Source: Burkholderiaceae bacterium (GTDB taxonomy: Bacteria > Pseudomonadota > Gammaproteobacteria > Burkholderiales > Burkholderiaceae_E). From it: a stretch of DNA of 64,000 nt. The DNA lies in NCBI GenBank assembly GCA_021166725.1, contig JAJPES010000041.1:58873-122872 (forward strand). The letters are read 5' to 3'. A model generated the notes under the pieces. It had not been told where the DNA came from. It saw only the letters and a list, made by a program, of their open reading frames with translations, and searched no databases. The position numbers were made by a program, and so were the translations under genes. Shown here one piece after another: positions 48,317-56,758 of the stretch (within the stretch, counting starts at the first letter, position 1; the number at the start of each line of letters is the position of its first letter).

Positions 48317-48742
48317 AGGGAAGGGGGAAGGGAGAAGGGGGAAGGGGGATCGGTGCGGCGCGTCATCGCGAGTTGCGGGTCTGGCAAGAGGGACTGACGC
48401 TCGTGGAGCGCATCTACCGGATCACGCGCGATTTCCCTTCTTCCGAGCTTTATGGGCTGACGGGTCAGTTGCGTCGCGCGGCCGTGTCGGTCCCTTCGAA
48501 CATTGCCGAGGGATATGGGCGAGGGAGCACGCGTGAGCTCCTTCGTTTCCTGGCAATTTCCGCCGGGTCGCTGAATGAGCTCGACACGCTGGTCGAGCTT
48601 GCGCAGCGACTCGGCTATCTGAACGAAACAGAGGAACTGCGGAAGAGTGTCGAAGAGGTAAGCGGGATGTTGATGGGTCTGCAGGCATCGCTCCGCAAGC
48701 GGGTGTCCTGACCCCTTCCCCCTTCCCCCTTCCCCCTTCCCT
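48317..48742 (+). mobile_element. IVS-like element: inverted purine arms flanking a four-helix-bundle ORF
   Basis: The left arm 48317-48347 and right arm 48712-48742 are inverted repeats of a (GGGGGAA)n tract, complementary at 30 of 31 positions. They enclose 364 bp holding one ORF. It starts two bases after the dnaK stop codon and ends seven bases before the dnaJ ATG. In RNA the arms would form a long stem, the layout of 23S rRNA intervening sequences, which also often carry four-helix-bundle (S23) ORFs. Mobility is inferred; no target duplication is visible. Confidence 0.65.
48373..48711 (+). CDS. Four-helix-bundle protein (S23/IVP family)
   Basis: Family once named 23S rRNA intervening-sequence protein. 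Visible core: RVWQEGLTLVERIYRITRDF, ELYGLTGQLRRAAVSVPSNIAEGYGR and FLAISAGSLNELDTLVELA; 112 aa with four amphipathic helices. Homologues usually begin with M then RHRELRVW-like residues. Here RHRE is encoded upstream in frame (48361-48372) but has no ATG or GTG; the purine arm lies where the start region should be. TTG 48373 is the only standard start. It may therefore be 5'-truncated or begin on an unusual codon. Function is unknown. Confidence 0.8.
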   Translation: MRVWQEGLTLVERIYRITRDFPSSELYGLTGQLRRAAVSVPSNIAEGYGRGSTRELLRFLAISAGSLNELDTLVELAQRLGYLNETEELRKSVEEVSGMLMGLQASLRKRVS

Positions 48743-48749
48743 CGAGTGA

Positions 48750-49862
48750 ATGAAGCGGGACTACTACGACATCCTCGGCGTCTCCAAGACCGCCACCGAC
48801 GACGAGCTGAAAAAGGCCTATCGCAAGCTCGCGATGAAGTACCACCCGGATCGCAATCCGGACAGTCGCGATGCCGAGGCGCGCTTCAAGGAGGCGAAGG
48901 AAGCCTACGAGATGCTCTCCGATCCCGCCAAGCGCGAGGCCTACGATCGCTTCGGGCACGCGGGCGTCGACCCGAACGCGGGCGGCTTCGCCGGCGCGCA
49001 GGGCTTCGGCGGCTTCGCCGATGTGTTCGGCGACATCTTCGGCGACATCTTCGGCGGCCAGCGCGCGGGTGGACGCAGCAACGTCTATCGCGGCGCCGAC
49101 CTGCGTTACGCGATGGAGATCACGCTCGAGCAGGCGGCCGCGGGCTACACCTCCGAGATCCGCGTTCCGGGTTGGGAGAACTGCGACACCTGCCACGGTT
49201 CGGGCGCCAAGCCGGGCACCAAGCCGAAGACCTGCCACAGTTGCGGCGGCCAGGGATCGGTGCGCGTGCAGCAGGGCTTCTTCTCGCTTCAGCAAACGTG
49301 CCCGACCTGCCGCGGCAGCGGTCAGGTCATTCCCGATCCGTGCACGACCTGCGACGGAGTGGGCCGCGTGAAGAAGAGCAAGACGCTCGAGGTGAAGATT
49401 CCGGCCGGCATCGACGACGGCATGCGCATCCGCTCGAGCGGCAATGGCGAGCCGGGGATCAACGGCGGGCCGCCCGGCGACCTGTACGTCGAGATCCGCG
49501 TCAAGGAGCACGACGTCTTCAAGCGCGACGGCGACGACCTGCACTGCGAGGTCCCGGTGTCGGTGGCCACTGCCGCGCTCGGCGGAATCGTCGAGATCCC
49601 CACCCTCGATGGCGGCGCCGAGATCGAGTTGCCCGAGGGCACGCAGACCGCCAAGCAGTTCCGGCTGCGCGGCAAGGGAATCAAGGGTCTTCGTTCCAGC
49701 TATCCGGGCGATCTCTATGCGCACGTGCTGGTCGAGACGCCGGTGCGACTCACCGAGCGGCAGAAGGAATTGCTGCGCGAACTCGATGCATCGCTGAAGG
49801 ACCCGAAGCACAGCCCGCAGACGAAGAACTGGATGGACCGGGTCAAGGAGTTCTTCCAGTGA
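48750..49862 (+). CDS. dnaJ: Chaperone protein DnaJ (Hsp40)
   Basis: Full-length class A J-protein, 370 aa. J domain with YHPDRNPD (HPD triad), Gly/Phe region ([20 protein letters not shown]), four zinc-finger repeats ([32 protein letters not shown]) and the C-terminal substrate domains. The ATG is preceded by a pyrimidine arm and CTCGAGTGA with no usable Shine-Dalgarno, which is odd for an abundant chaperone and suggests the upstream element displaced it. Confidence 0.97.
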   Translation: MKRDYYDILGVSKTATDDELKKAYRKLAMKYHPDRNPDSRDAEARFKEAKEAYEMLSDPAKREAYDRFGHAGVDPNAGGFAGAQGFGGFADVFGDIFGDIFGGQRAGGRSNVYRGADLRYAMEITLEQAAAGYTSEIRVPGWENCDTCHGSGAKPGTKPKTCHSCGGQGSVRVQQGFFSLQQTCPTCRGSGQVIPDPCTTCDGVGRVKKSKTLEVKIPAGIDDGMRIRSSGNGEPGINGGPPGDLYVEIRVKEHDVFKRDGDDLHCEVPVSVATAALGGIVEIPTLDGGAEIELPEGTQTAKQFRLRGKGIKGLRSSYPGDLYAHVLVETPVRLTERQKELLRELDASLKDPKHSPQTKNWMDRVKEFFQ

Positions 49863-49881
49863 TCGAAGGGGCGCGGTTCGC

Positions 49882-51246
49882 GTGAACCTCACCTTCCTCG
49901 GCGCGGCCGACACCGTCACCGGTTCGCGCTTCCTGCTCGAGGCCGGCGACGCGAAGCTGCTCGTCGATTGCGGGCTGTTCCAGGGCTTCAAGAAGCTGCG
50001 CCAGCGCAACTGGTCTCCGCTGGCCGCAGCGCCTGCGTCGATCGATGCGGTGGTGCTCACGCACGCGCATCTCGACCATTCCGGCTGGCTGCCGGTGCTC
50101 GTTCGCGAAGGGTTTCGCGGGCCGATCCATGCCACCGCGGGCACGCACGAGCTCGCCGCGATCCTGCTGCGCGACAGCGCTCGACTGCAGGAGGAGGAGG
50201 CCGAATTCGCCAACCGCCACGGCTTCTCGAAGCACAGCCCGGCGCTGGCGCTGTACGACACGTCCGATGCCCAACGCGCGCTTGCGCGCTTTCGTGTCGA
50301 AGGCTTCGGCGCGCCATTCGATCTTCCGGCCGACATCCACGCGCACTTCGTTCCCGCCGGGCACCTGCTCGGCGCGGCCAGCGTCGTCCTGCAGCGCAAC
50401 GGGCGCACGCTCGTCTTCAGCGGCGACGTCGGTCGCGACGAGGACTTCGTCATGCGCGCGCCGCAGGTGCCGGAATTCGCCGACACCCTCGTCATCGAAT
50501 CGACCTACGGCGATCGGCGTCACGCGTCGATAGCCGAGGCGCTCGCGCAGCTCGCGCGCGTCGTGCGCGACACCGCCGCGCGCGGCGGCACCGTGCTGAT
50601 TCCGTCGTTTGCCGTCGGGCGCGCGCAATCGCTGCTCGTTGCACTGCATCGCTTGCGCGAGGCGGGATCGATTCCCGCGCTGCCGGTCTATCTCGACAGT
50701 CCGATGGCGATCGACGCGACGCGCCTGTACCGGCGCTTCAATGCCGATCACCGCCTGAGCGACGTCGAGTGCGAAGCGATCTACCGCGGCGCCCGCTTCG
50801 TGAACACGCCCGAGGAGTCGAAGCGCCTCGCGCAACTGCGCGTGCCGTCGATACTGATCTCGGCCAGCGGCATGGCCACCGGCGGGCGCGTGCTGCATCA
50901 CCTGAAGCGGCTGCTGCCCGATCCGGCCAATCATGTCGTGTTCGCCGGCTTCCAGGCGGGGGGCACGCGCGGTGCCCATCTCGTGGGCGGGGCGCGCGAG
51001 GTGAAGATCCACGGCGAGTGGCATCCGGTGAACGCATCGGTGACGCAACTCGACGGCTTCTCGGCACATGCCGACGCCGACGAGCTGCTCGGCTGGATGC
51101 GGCGGCTGCATCGTGCGCCGCAGCAGGTGTACGTGGTGCACGGCGAGCCCGAGGCGGCCGACCGGTTGCGGCACCGCATCGTCGAGGAGCTGGGCTGGGC
51201 GGCACGCGTGCCGGAGCACGGAGAGACGGTCGAAGTACCGCTCTGA
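49882..51246 (+). CDS. Beta-CASP metallo-beta-lactamase-fold hydrolase
   Basis: RNA-processing-type metallo-hydrolase of 454 aa. Zinc motif LTHAHLDHSGWLP (HxHxDH), VPAGHLLGAASVVL and FSGDVGRDEDF, then the beta-CASP part with ESTYGDRRH, IPSFAVGRAQ, ISASGMATGGRVLHHL, and the RMMBL-like end LDGFSAHADADELLGWM. Relatives are nucleases or mRNA 3'-end processing factor-like enzymes. GTG start at 49882, 19 bp after dnaJ. Its specific RNA substrate is unknown. Confidence 0.88.
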   Translation: MNLTFLGAADTVTGSRFLLEAGDAKLLVDCGLFQGFKKLRQRNWSPLAAAPASIDAVVLTHAHLDHSGWLPVLVREGFRGPIHATAGTHELAAILLRDSARLQEEEAEFANRHGFSKHSPALALYDTSDAQRALARFRVEGFGAPFDLPADIHAHFVPAGHLLGAASVVLQRNGRTLVFSGDVGRDEDFVMRAPQVPEFADTLVIESTYGDRRHASIAEALAQLARVVRDTAARGGTVLIPSFAVGRAQSLLVALHRLREAGSIPALPVYLDSPMAIDATRLYRRFNADHRLSDVECEAIYRGARFVNTPEESKRLAQLRVPSILISASGMATGGRVLHHLKRLLPDPANHVVFAGFQAGGTRGAHLVGGAREVKIHGEWHPVNASVTQLDGFSAHADADELLGWMRRLHRAPQQVYVVHGEPEAADRLRHRIVEELGWAARVPEHGETVEVPL

Positions 51247-51323
51247 ACGACGGCCGCGCCGCCGGCGCCTGCAACTCGACCCCCGGTGCACGCGCTGCGC
51301 TCTCGGGCGCTGCGCGACTGGGG

Positions 51324-51329
51324 TACATT
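51324..51329 (+). promoter_or_regulatory. Putative -10 box before the formate dehydrogenase genes
   Basis: TACATT ends 7 nt before the ATG at 51337, another leaderless configuration. No strong -35. Confidence 0.35.
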
Positions 51330-51336
51330 CGGGACG

Positions 51337-53097
51337 ATGCAAACGATTTCGTTCCGTCGCCCGATCGGCCAGCGCAAGGGCCGCCAGGTGCAGCCCGACG
51401 CGCGCGAGCGCCTCGCTGCGCTGTTCGGCGATGCGCCGATGCGCCGCGACCTGCTGATCGAGCACCTGCACCGCATCCAGGACGCCGAAGGTCATCTGGC
51501 CGCCGATCTGCTTGCCGCGCTTGCCGAGCGCATGCGCCTGTCGCAGACCGAAGTCTTCGAGGTGGCGAGCTTCTATCACCATTTCGACGTCGTGCGCGAA
51601 GGCGAGTCGGCGCCGCCCGCGCTCACCGTTCGCGTCTGCGAATCGCTGTCGTGCGAGATGGCGGGTGCGCGCACGCTGATCGACGCGCTGGCGGCGCGCG
51701 TCGGGGCGCAGGTGCGCGTGCAGCGGGTGCCCTGCGTCGGCCGTTGCGCCGAGGCGCCGGTGGCGGTCGTCGGGCAGCGCCCGGTGGCGCCGGCGAGCGT
51801 CGAGCGGGTCGAGGCGGCGATTGCCGATGGCGAGCGGCGCTGCCCCGTACCCGATCCGCGCGAGGATGCGACTCCCGGTTACGGCGACTACGCGACTTAT
51901 CGTGCGAACGGCGGTTACCGGCAACTGGCACGCGTGTTTGCCCAGCCCGCGCGCGGGCTCGTCGATCCAGCGCGCGGGCTCGTTGATGCGTCGCAACGCG
52001 ACGCGGTGCTCGATGCGCTCGAATCGTCGTCGCTGCGCGGCCTGGGCGGTGCAGGCTTTCCGGTCGCGCGCAAATGGCGCGCGGTGGCCGCGCAGCCCGG
52101 ACCGCGCCTGCTCGTCGTCAACGCGGACGAGGGCGAACCCGGCACCTTCAAGGATCGTCATTACCTGGAGCGCGCGCCGCACCGGATGCTCGAGGGCATG
52201 CTGATCGCCGCCGCCGTCGTCGGCTGCGAAGCCTGCTACGTCTATCTGCGCGACGAATACGCGGGCGTGCGTGCGCTGCTCGAACGCGAGATCGCCGCGC
52301 TGCGCGCCGATCCGCCGGTCGCGGCACCGCTTCCCGAAATTCATCTGCGTCGCGGCGCCGGCGCCTACATCTGCGGCGAGGAGAGCGCGCTGATCGAGTC
52401 GATCGAGGGCAAGCGCGGAATGCCGCGACTGCGTCCGCCGTACATCGCGCAGGTCGGACTCTTCGGCCGTCCCACGCTCGCGCACAACGTCGAGACGCTG
52501 CACTGGGTGCCGGAGATCCTCGAGCGCGGCGCAGAGTGGTTCGCATCGCACGGACGCCGCGGGCGACGGGGCCTGCGCACTTTTTCCGTTTCGGGACGCG
52601 TGCGTGAACCGGGCGTCAAGCTCGCGCCGGCCGGCATCAGCCTGCGCGAACTGGTCGACGAGCACTGCGGCGGCATGGCGCCCGGGCACGAGTTGTATGC
52701 ATGGCTGCCGGGCGGCGCTTCGGGCGGCATCCTGCCCGCGTCGCTTGCCGACGAGCCGCTCGACTTCGATACGCTGCAGCCGCACGGCGCCTTCATCGGT
52801 TCGGCCGCGATCGTCGTGCTGTCGCAGCGCGATTCGGCGGCCGATGCCGCGCGCAACCTGATGGCGTTCTTTCGCTCCGAGTCGTGCGGCCAGTGCACGC
52901 CGTGCCGCGTCGGCACCGCCAAGGCGGCTGCGCGCATGCGCGAGACGACGTGGGACGCGCCGCTGCTCGGCGAGCTGTCGGGCGCGATGATCGATGCGTC
53001 GATCTGCGGCCTGGGGCAGGCGGCGCCGAATCCGATGCTGTCGGTGCTGCGCTGGTTCCCGCACGAGGTGCAGGCTTCGACGAGGAGCGCGCGATGA
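51337..53097 (+). CDS. NAD-dependent formate dehydrogenase beta subunit (NuoE-NuoF fusion)
   Basis: NADH-producing flavoprotein subunit, 586 aa. The N-terminal thioredoxin-like NuoE domain has the 2Fe-2S ligands in CESLSCEMAG and VPCVGRCAEAP. The NuoF part has RGLGGAGFPVARKW and NADEGEPGTFKDRH (NADH and FMN sites) and GAGAYICGEESALIESIEG. The 4Fe-4S ligands are in SCGQCTPCRVGT. In FDS-type enzymes these are separate gamma and beta proteins; the fusion resembles the Methylobacterium FDH1 beta type. ATG 51337 chosen. Stop overlaps the alpha-subunit start. Confidence 0.92.
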   Translation: MQTISFRRPIGQRKGRQVQPDARERLAALFGDAPMRRDLLIEHLHRIQDAEGHLAADLLAALAERMRLSQTEVFEVASFYHHFDVVREGESAPPALTVRVCESLSCEMAGARTLIDALAARVGAQVRVQRVPCVGRCAEAPVAVVGQRPVAPASVERVEAAIADGERRCPVPDPREDATPGYGDYATYRANGGYRQLARVFAQPARGLVDPARGLVDASQRDAVLDALESSSLRGLGGAGFPVARKWRAVAAQPGPRLLVVNADEGEPGTFKDRHYLERAPHRMLEGMLIAAAVVGCEACYVYLRDEYAGVRALLEREIAALRADPPVAAPLPEIHLRRGAGAYICGEESALIESIEGKRGMPRLRPPYIAQVGLFGRPTLAHNVETLHWVPEILERGAEWFASHGRRGRRGLRTFSVSGRVREPGVKLAPAGISLRELVDEHCGGMAPGHELYAWLPGGASGGILPASLADEPLDFDTLQPHGAFIGSAAIVVLSQRDSAADAARNLMAFFRSESCGQCTPCRVGTAKAAARMRETTWDAPLLGELSGAMIDASICGLGQAAPNPMLSVLRWFPHEVQASTRSAR

Positions 53098-55919
53098 ACC
53101 GCTCGACCGAAGCCGTGCCCGCGACTGCGCGCGAACGCGAGCGCGTGAATTCCGGCGAAGCCACGATCGCGTTCGAGCTCGACGGCCGGGCGATCGACGC
53201 GCGCGCCGGAGAGACGATCTACGAGGCTGCGCGTCGGCACGGCACCACGATCCCGACGCTGTGCCGGCACGAAGGGTATCGCCCCGACGGCAACTGCCGT
53301 GCGTGCGTCGTCGAGATCGACGGCGAGCGCGTGCTGGCGCCGTCGTGCTGTCGCTCGCCGTCGGCCGGCATGAAGGTACGCAGCGCGAGCGATCGCGCGC
53401 GTGCCGCGCAGCGGATGGTCGTCGAGTTGCTGCTCGCCGATGCGCCGCCCGAGCCGCGCCGCGAGGATTCGGAGTTGACTTACTGGGCGCGCGAACTGGG
53501 TGTCGGGCATTCGCGCTTTGCGTCCCGCGCGCAGCCGACGGCCGATTTCAGCCACCCGGCGATCGCCGTCCAGCTCGACGCGTGCATCCAGTGCACCCGC
53601 TGCGTACGCGCCTGTCGCGAGGAGCAGGCCAACGACGTGATCGGCTACGCCGGCCGCGGCGACGCGTCGCATATCGTCTTCGACTTCGGCGACCCGATGG
53701 GCGCTTCCACCTGCGTCGGCTGCGGGGAGTGCGTGCAGGCGTGCCCGACCGGTGCGCTGATGCCGCGGTTGCTCGGCGAGGTCGATGCGCCGATGCGGCC
53801 CGGCGACGTCGCGCCGCGCGCCGCCGAGCGCCGCGTCGATTCGCTGTGCCCGTTCTGCGGCGTCGGCTGCCAGCTCACGTATCACGTCTCGAACAACAGG
53901 ATCCGCTACGTCGAGGGCCGCGACGGGCCGGCGAACCACGGCCGGCTGTGCGTGAAAGGGCGCTTCGGCTTCGATTACGTCGCCAGCCGCGAGCGGCTCG
54001 ACGTGCCGCTGGTGCGACGCGACGGCGCGGCGAAGAACCCGGTGTTCGGCCGCGTGCCGGCCGACTGGCGCGACCAGTTCCGCGAGGCCAGCTGGGACGA
54101 AGCGCTCGCCATCGCGGCCGGCGGCCTTGCTCGCATTCGCGACGAGGTCGGTGCGAACGCGCTGGCCGGCTTCGGCTCGGCCAAGGGCAGCAACGAGGAG
54201 GCGTACCTGTTCCAGAAGCTCGTGCGCACCGGCTTCGGAACGAACAACGTCGATCACTGCACGCGGCTGTGCCACGCGTCGTCGGTGGCCGCGCTGCTCG
54301 AGGGCATCGGCTCGGGGGCAGTGTCGAATCCGGTGTCCGACGTCCTGCAGGCCGACTTCGTTCTCGTCATCGGCTCGAACCCGACGGTCAACCATCCGGT
54401 CGCCGCCACCTGGATCAAGAACGCGGCGCGCCGCGGCACGACGCTCGTCGTGGCCGATCCGAAGCGCAACGAGCTGGCGCGGCATGCATCGACGGTGCTG
54501 CAGTTCACGCCGGGGGCCGACGTCGCGCTGCTCGACGCGATGCTGCACGCGATCGTCTACGGTGGCTTCGTCGATCGCGAGTTCATCGCCGCGCGTACCG
54601 CCGACTTCGAGGCGCTGCGCGAGCGTCTGGCGGAATGCAGTCCCGAGCGCATGGCGCCGCTGTGCGGCATCGACGCGCCGACGATCCGCGCGGTGGCGCA
54701 GCAGTATGCAACGAGCCGTGCGTCGATGATCCTGTGGGGCATGGGTGTGTCGCAGCACGTGCACGGCACCGACAATGCGCGCTGCCTGATCGCGCTGGCG
54801 CTGTGCACCGGGCAGATCGGACGCCCGGGCGCGGGTCTGCATCCGCTGCGCGGCCAGAACAACGTGCAGGGTGCCTCCGACGTCGGCCTCATTCCGATGA
54901 TGCTGCCCGATTACGGCCGTGTCGATGACGAGCGCGTCGCCGAGCGCATCGAACGCCTGTGGGGAACGACGATCGACCGACGACCGGGCCTGACCGTCGT
55001 GGAGATCCTGAAGGCGGCCGCCGAGCGACGCATTCGCGGCCTGTACGTGATGGGCGAGAACCCGGCGATGTCCGACCCCGACGTGCGCCATGCACGCGCT
55101 GCGCTCGCCGCGCTCGACCTGCTCGTCGTACAGGACATCTTCCCGACCGAGACGGCCTGGCTGGCCGACGTGATCCTGCCCGCCTCGGCCTTTCCCGAGA
55201 AGACCGGCACCTTCACGAACACCGACCGCATGGTGCAGCTCGCGCGCAAGGCGATCGACCCGCCCGGGCAGGCGCGCGCCGACCTCGACATCCTCGTGGC
55301 GATGGCGCGCGGCCTGGGGCTGGACTGGCGCTACGCGCATCCGCGCGAAGTCTTCGACGAGATGCGCGAGTCGATGGATTCGATCCGCGGCATCGACTGG
55401 GATCGGCTGGAGCGCGACGGCAGCGTCACCTACCCGTGCGAGCGCGCCGGCGACCCGGGACAGCCGGTGGTGTTCCGCGAGCGTTTTCCGACGCCGAGCG
55501 GCCGCGGGCGCTTCGTTCCCGCGTTGCCGGCAACGCCGGCGGAAACACCGGACGCGGACTATCCGTTCGTGTTGACGACCGGGCGCCAGCTCGAGCACTG
55601 GCACACGGGCGCGATGACCCGCCGTGCGCAGGCGCTCGACGCGATCGAACCCGAAGCGACCGCGTCGATGCATCCGGCCGATCTCGCGCGCCTGGGCCTG
55701 CAGCCCGGCGCGCGCGCGCGCATCGCATCGCGTCGCGGGGAGATCGCGCTGTTCGTGCGCGAGGACGACGGGGTTGCGCCCGGGTGCGTGTTCGTTCCGT
55801 TCGCGTACGCGGAGGCGGCGGCGAACGTGCTTACTCATCCGCAACTCGATCCGTTCGGCAAGATTCCCGGCTTCAAGTACTGCGCGGTCTCGATCGAACC
55901 GGTTCGCGCGCACGCGTAG
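53094..55919 (+). CDS. Formate dehydrogenase alpha subunit (Mo/W-bisPGD)
   Basis: Catalytic subunit oxidising formate to CO2, 941 aa. N-terminal NuoG-like 2Fe-2S domain (TLCRHEGYRPDGNCRACVVEI, then SCCRSP). Two 4Fe-4S clusters follow in ACIQCTRCVRACRE and TCVGCGECVQACPTGAL. The molybdopterin domain opens with LCPFCGVGCQLTYH. The metal ligand is Cys393 followed by His394 (CTRLCHASS), a cysteine rather than selenocysteine. ATGA overlap with the beta subunit, which supplies NAD reduction. No fdhD or fdsD homologue is in the window. Confidence 0.93.
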   Translation: MNRSTEAVPATARERERVNSGEATIAFELDGRAIDARAGETIYEAARRHGTTIPTLCRHEGYRPDGNCRACVVEIDGERVLAPSCCRSPSAGMKVRSASDRARAAQRMVVELLLADAPPEPRREDSELTYWARELGVGHSRFASRAQPTADFSHPAIAVQLDACIQCTRCVRACREEQANDVIGYAGRGDASHIVFDFGDPMGASTCVGCGECVQACPTGALMPRLLGEVDAPMRPGDVAPRAAERRVDSLCPFCGVGCQLTYHVSNNRIRYVEGRDGPANHGRLCVKGRFGFDYVASRERLDVPLVRRDGAAKNPVFGRVPADWRDQFREASWDEALAIAAGGLARIRDEVGANALAGFGSAKGSNEEAYLFQKLVRTGFGTNNVDHCTRLCHASSVAALLEGIGSGAVSNPVSDVLQADFVLVIGSNPTVNHPVAATWIKNAARRGTTLVVADPKRNELARHASTVLQFTPGADVALLDAMLHAIVYGGFVDREFIAARTADFEALRERLAECSPERMAPLCGIDAPTIRAVAQQYATSRASMILWGMGVSQHVHGTDNARCLIALALCTGQIGRPGAGLHPLRGQNNVQGASDVGLIPMMLPDYGRVDDERVAERIERLWGTTIDRRPGLTVVEILKAAAERRIRGLYVMGENPAMSDPDVRHARAALAALDLLVVQDIFPTETAWLADVILPASAFPEKTGTFTNTDRMVQLARKAIDPPGQARADLDILVAMARGLGLDWRYAHPREVFDEMRESMDSIRGIDWDRLERDGSVTYPCERAGDPGQPVVFRERFPTPSGRGRFVPALPATPAETPDADYPFVLTTGRQLEHWHTGAMTRRAQALDAIEPEATASMHPADLARLGLQPGARARIASRRGEIALFVREDDGVAPGCVFVPFAYAEAAANVLTHPQLDPFGKIPGFKYCAVSIEPVRAHA

Positions 55920-55992
55920 GAGGCTGTCGGAGTATCGACAGGGGTCGCGTTTCGAGCCAGAAAGCCGCGAGGCAAGGCGCCGACAGCCTCCT
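55918..55992. repeat. 13-bp inverted repeat after the formate dehydrogenase gene
   Basis: AGGAGGCTGTCGG and its reverse complement CCGACAGCCTCCT, 49 bp apart, start inside the TAG stop codon of the alpha subunit. A third related piece (GCCTCCGACAGG) lies at about 56021-56033. It may be a dispersed REP-like element or a transcript-end hairpin; no T-tract. Confidence 0.7.
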
Positions 55993-56097
55993 GGCGCAAC
56001 AAGGCGCGGCGATTTCTGCCGCCTCCGACAGGCCGATGGATTGCTGTTCCCTTCGCTCGTCGGCACATCCCGCTCGTGGGGGCGCCGCGAGTCCATC

Positions 56098-56754
56098 ATG
56101 GTTCAGCTCTTCCCGCCGAGAGTCGAGCTCGTCGTCAAGCTCGCCGTCGTCGCCATCGGCCTGTTGCTGCTGGCGCTGCTCGTGCTCGCCGTGTGGCGCG
56201 CACGGGCCGACCTGTTGATCGGCAAGGCTATCGCGCAGCCGATCCCGTTCAGTCACAAGCACCACGTCGGCGACGACGGCATCGATTGCCGCTATTGCCA
56301 CACCCGCGTCGAGACGAGCGCCTTCGCCGGCATGCCGTCGACGCGCACCTGCCTCACCTGCCATTCCCAGCTGTATCGCGACGCGCCGATGCTCGCGCCG
56401 CTGCATGAGAGCGCGCGCAGCGGACTGCCGATCGCCTGGCGGCGGGTGCACGATCTGCCCGACTTCGTCTACTTCGACCACTCGATTCACGTCGCCAAGG
56501 GCGTTGCCTGCCAGCAGTGCCACGGCCGTGTCGACCAGATGCCGTTGACCTGGCGCGTCTCGCCGCTGCAGATGCAGTGGTGCCTGCAATGCCATCGCGA
56601 TCCACGGCCTCGCCTTCGCCCGCCCGAGCGCGTCTTCGAGATGCTGGACCCGCCGGCGGCGCAGGCGGCGCATGCGGCCGCGCGCGAAGTCGCGCACGTC
56701 GTCGCGCTGGACAGCCGCCGGCGCATGACCGATTGCTCCACGTGCCACCGTTGA
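56098..56754 (+). CDS. actA: Alternative complex III pentahaem cytochrome c subunit ActA
   Basis: Multihaem cytochrome of alternative complex III, 218 aa. One N-terminal membrane anchor (VVKLAVVAIGLLLLALLVLAV) precedes a periplasmic part with five CxxCH haem sites: CRYCH, CLTCH, CQQCH, CLQCH and CSTCH. ATG at 56098 (MVQLFPPRVELVV). First gene of an actABCDEF operon that oxidises quinol independently of cytochrome bc1. Confidence 0.93.
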   Translation: MVQLFPPRVELVVKLAVVAIGLLLLALLVLAVWRARADLLIGKAIAQPIPFSHKHHVGDDGIDCRYCHTRVETSAFAGMPSTRTCLTCHSQLYRDAPMLAPLHESARSGLPIAWRRVHDLPDFVYFDHSIHVAKGVACQQCHGRVDQMPLTWRVSPLQMQWCLQCHRDPRPRLRPPERVFEMLDPPAAQAAHAAAREVAHVVALDSRRRMTDCSTCHR

Positions 56755-56758
56755 CGCG

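Noticed and set aside
48317..48742. CRISPR array or transposon with recognisable transposase.
   Set aside because: No regularly spaced direct repeats and no transposase; the arms are low-complexity inverted repeats around an S23-type ORF.
49843..56099. Very long minus-strand frames (over 1000 codons) opposite the beta-CASP and formate dehydrogenase genes.
   Set aside because: They mirror the third-position GC bias of the coding strand and contain no recognisable domain.
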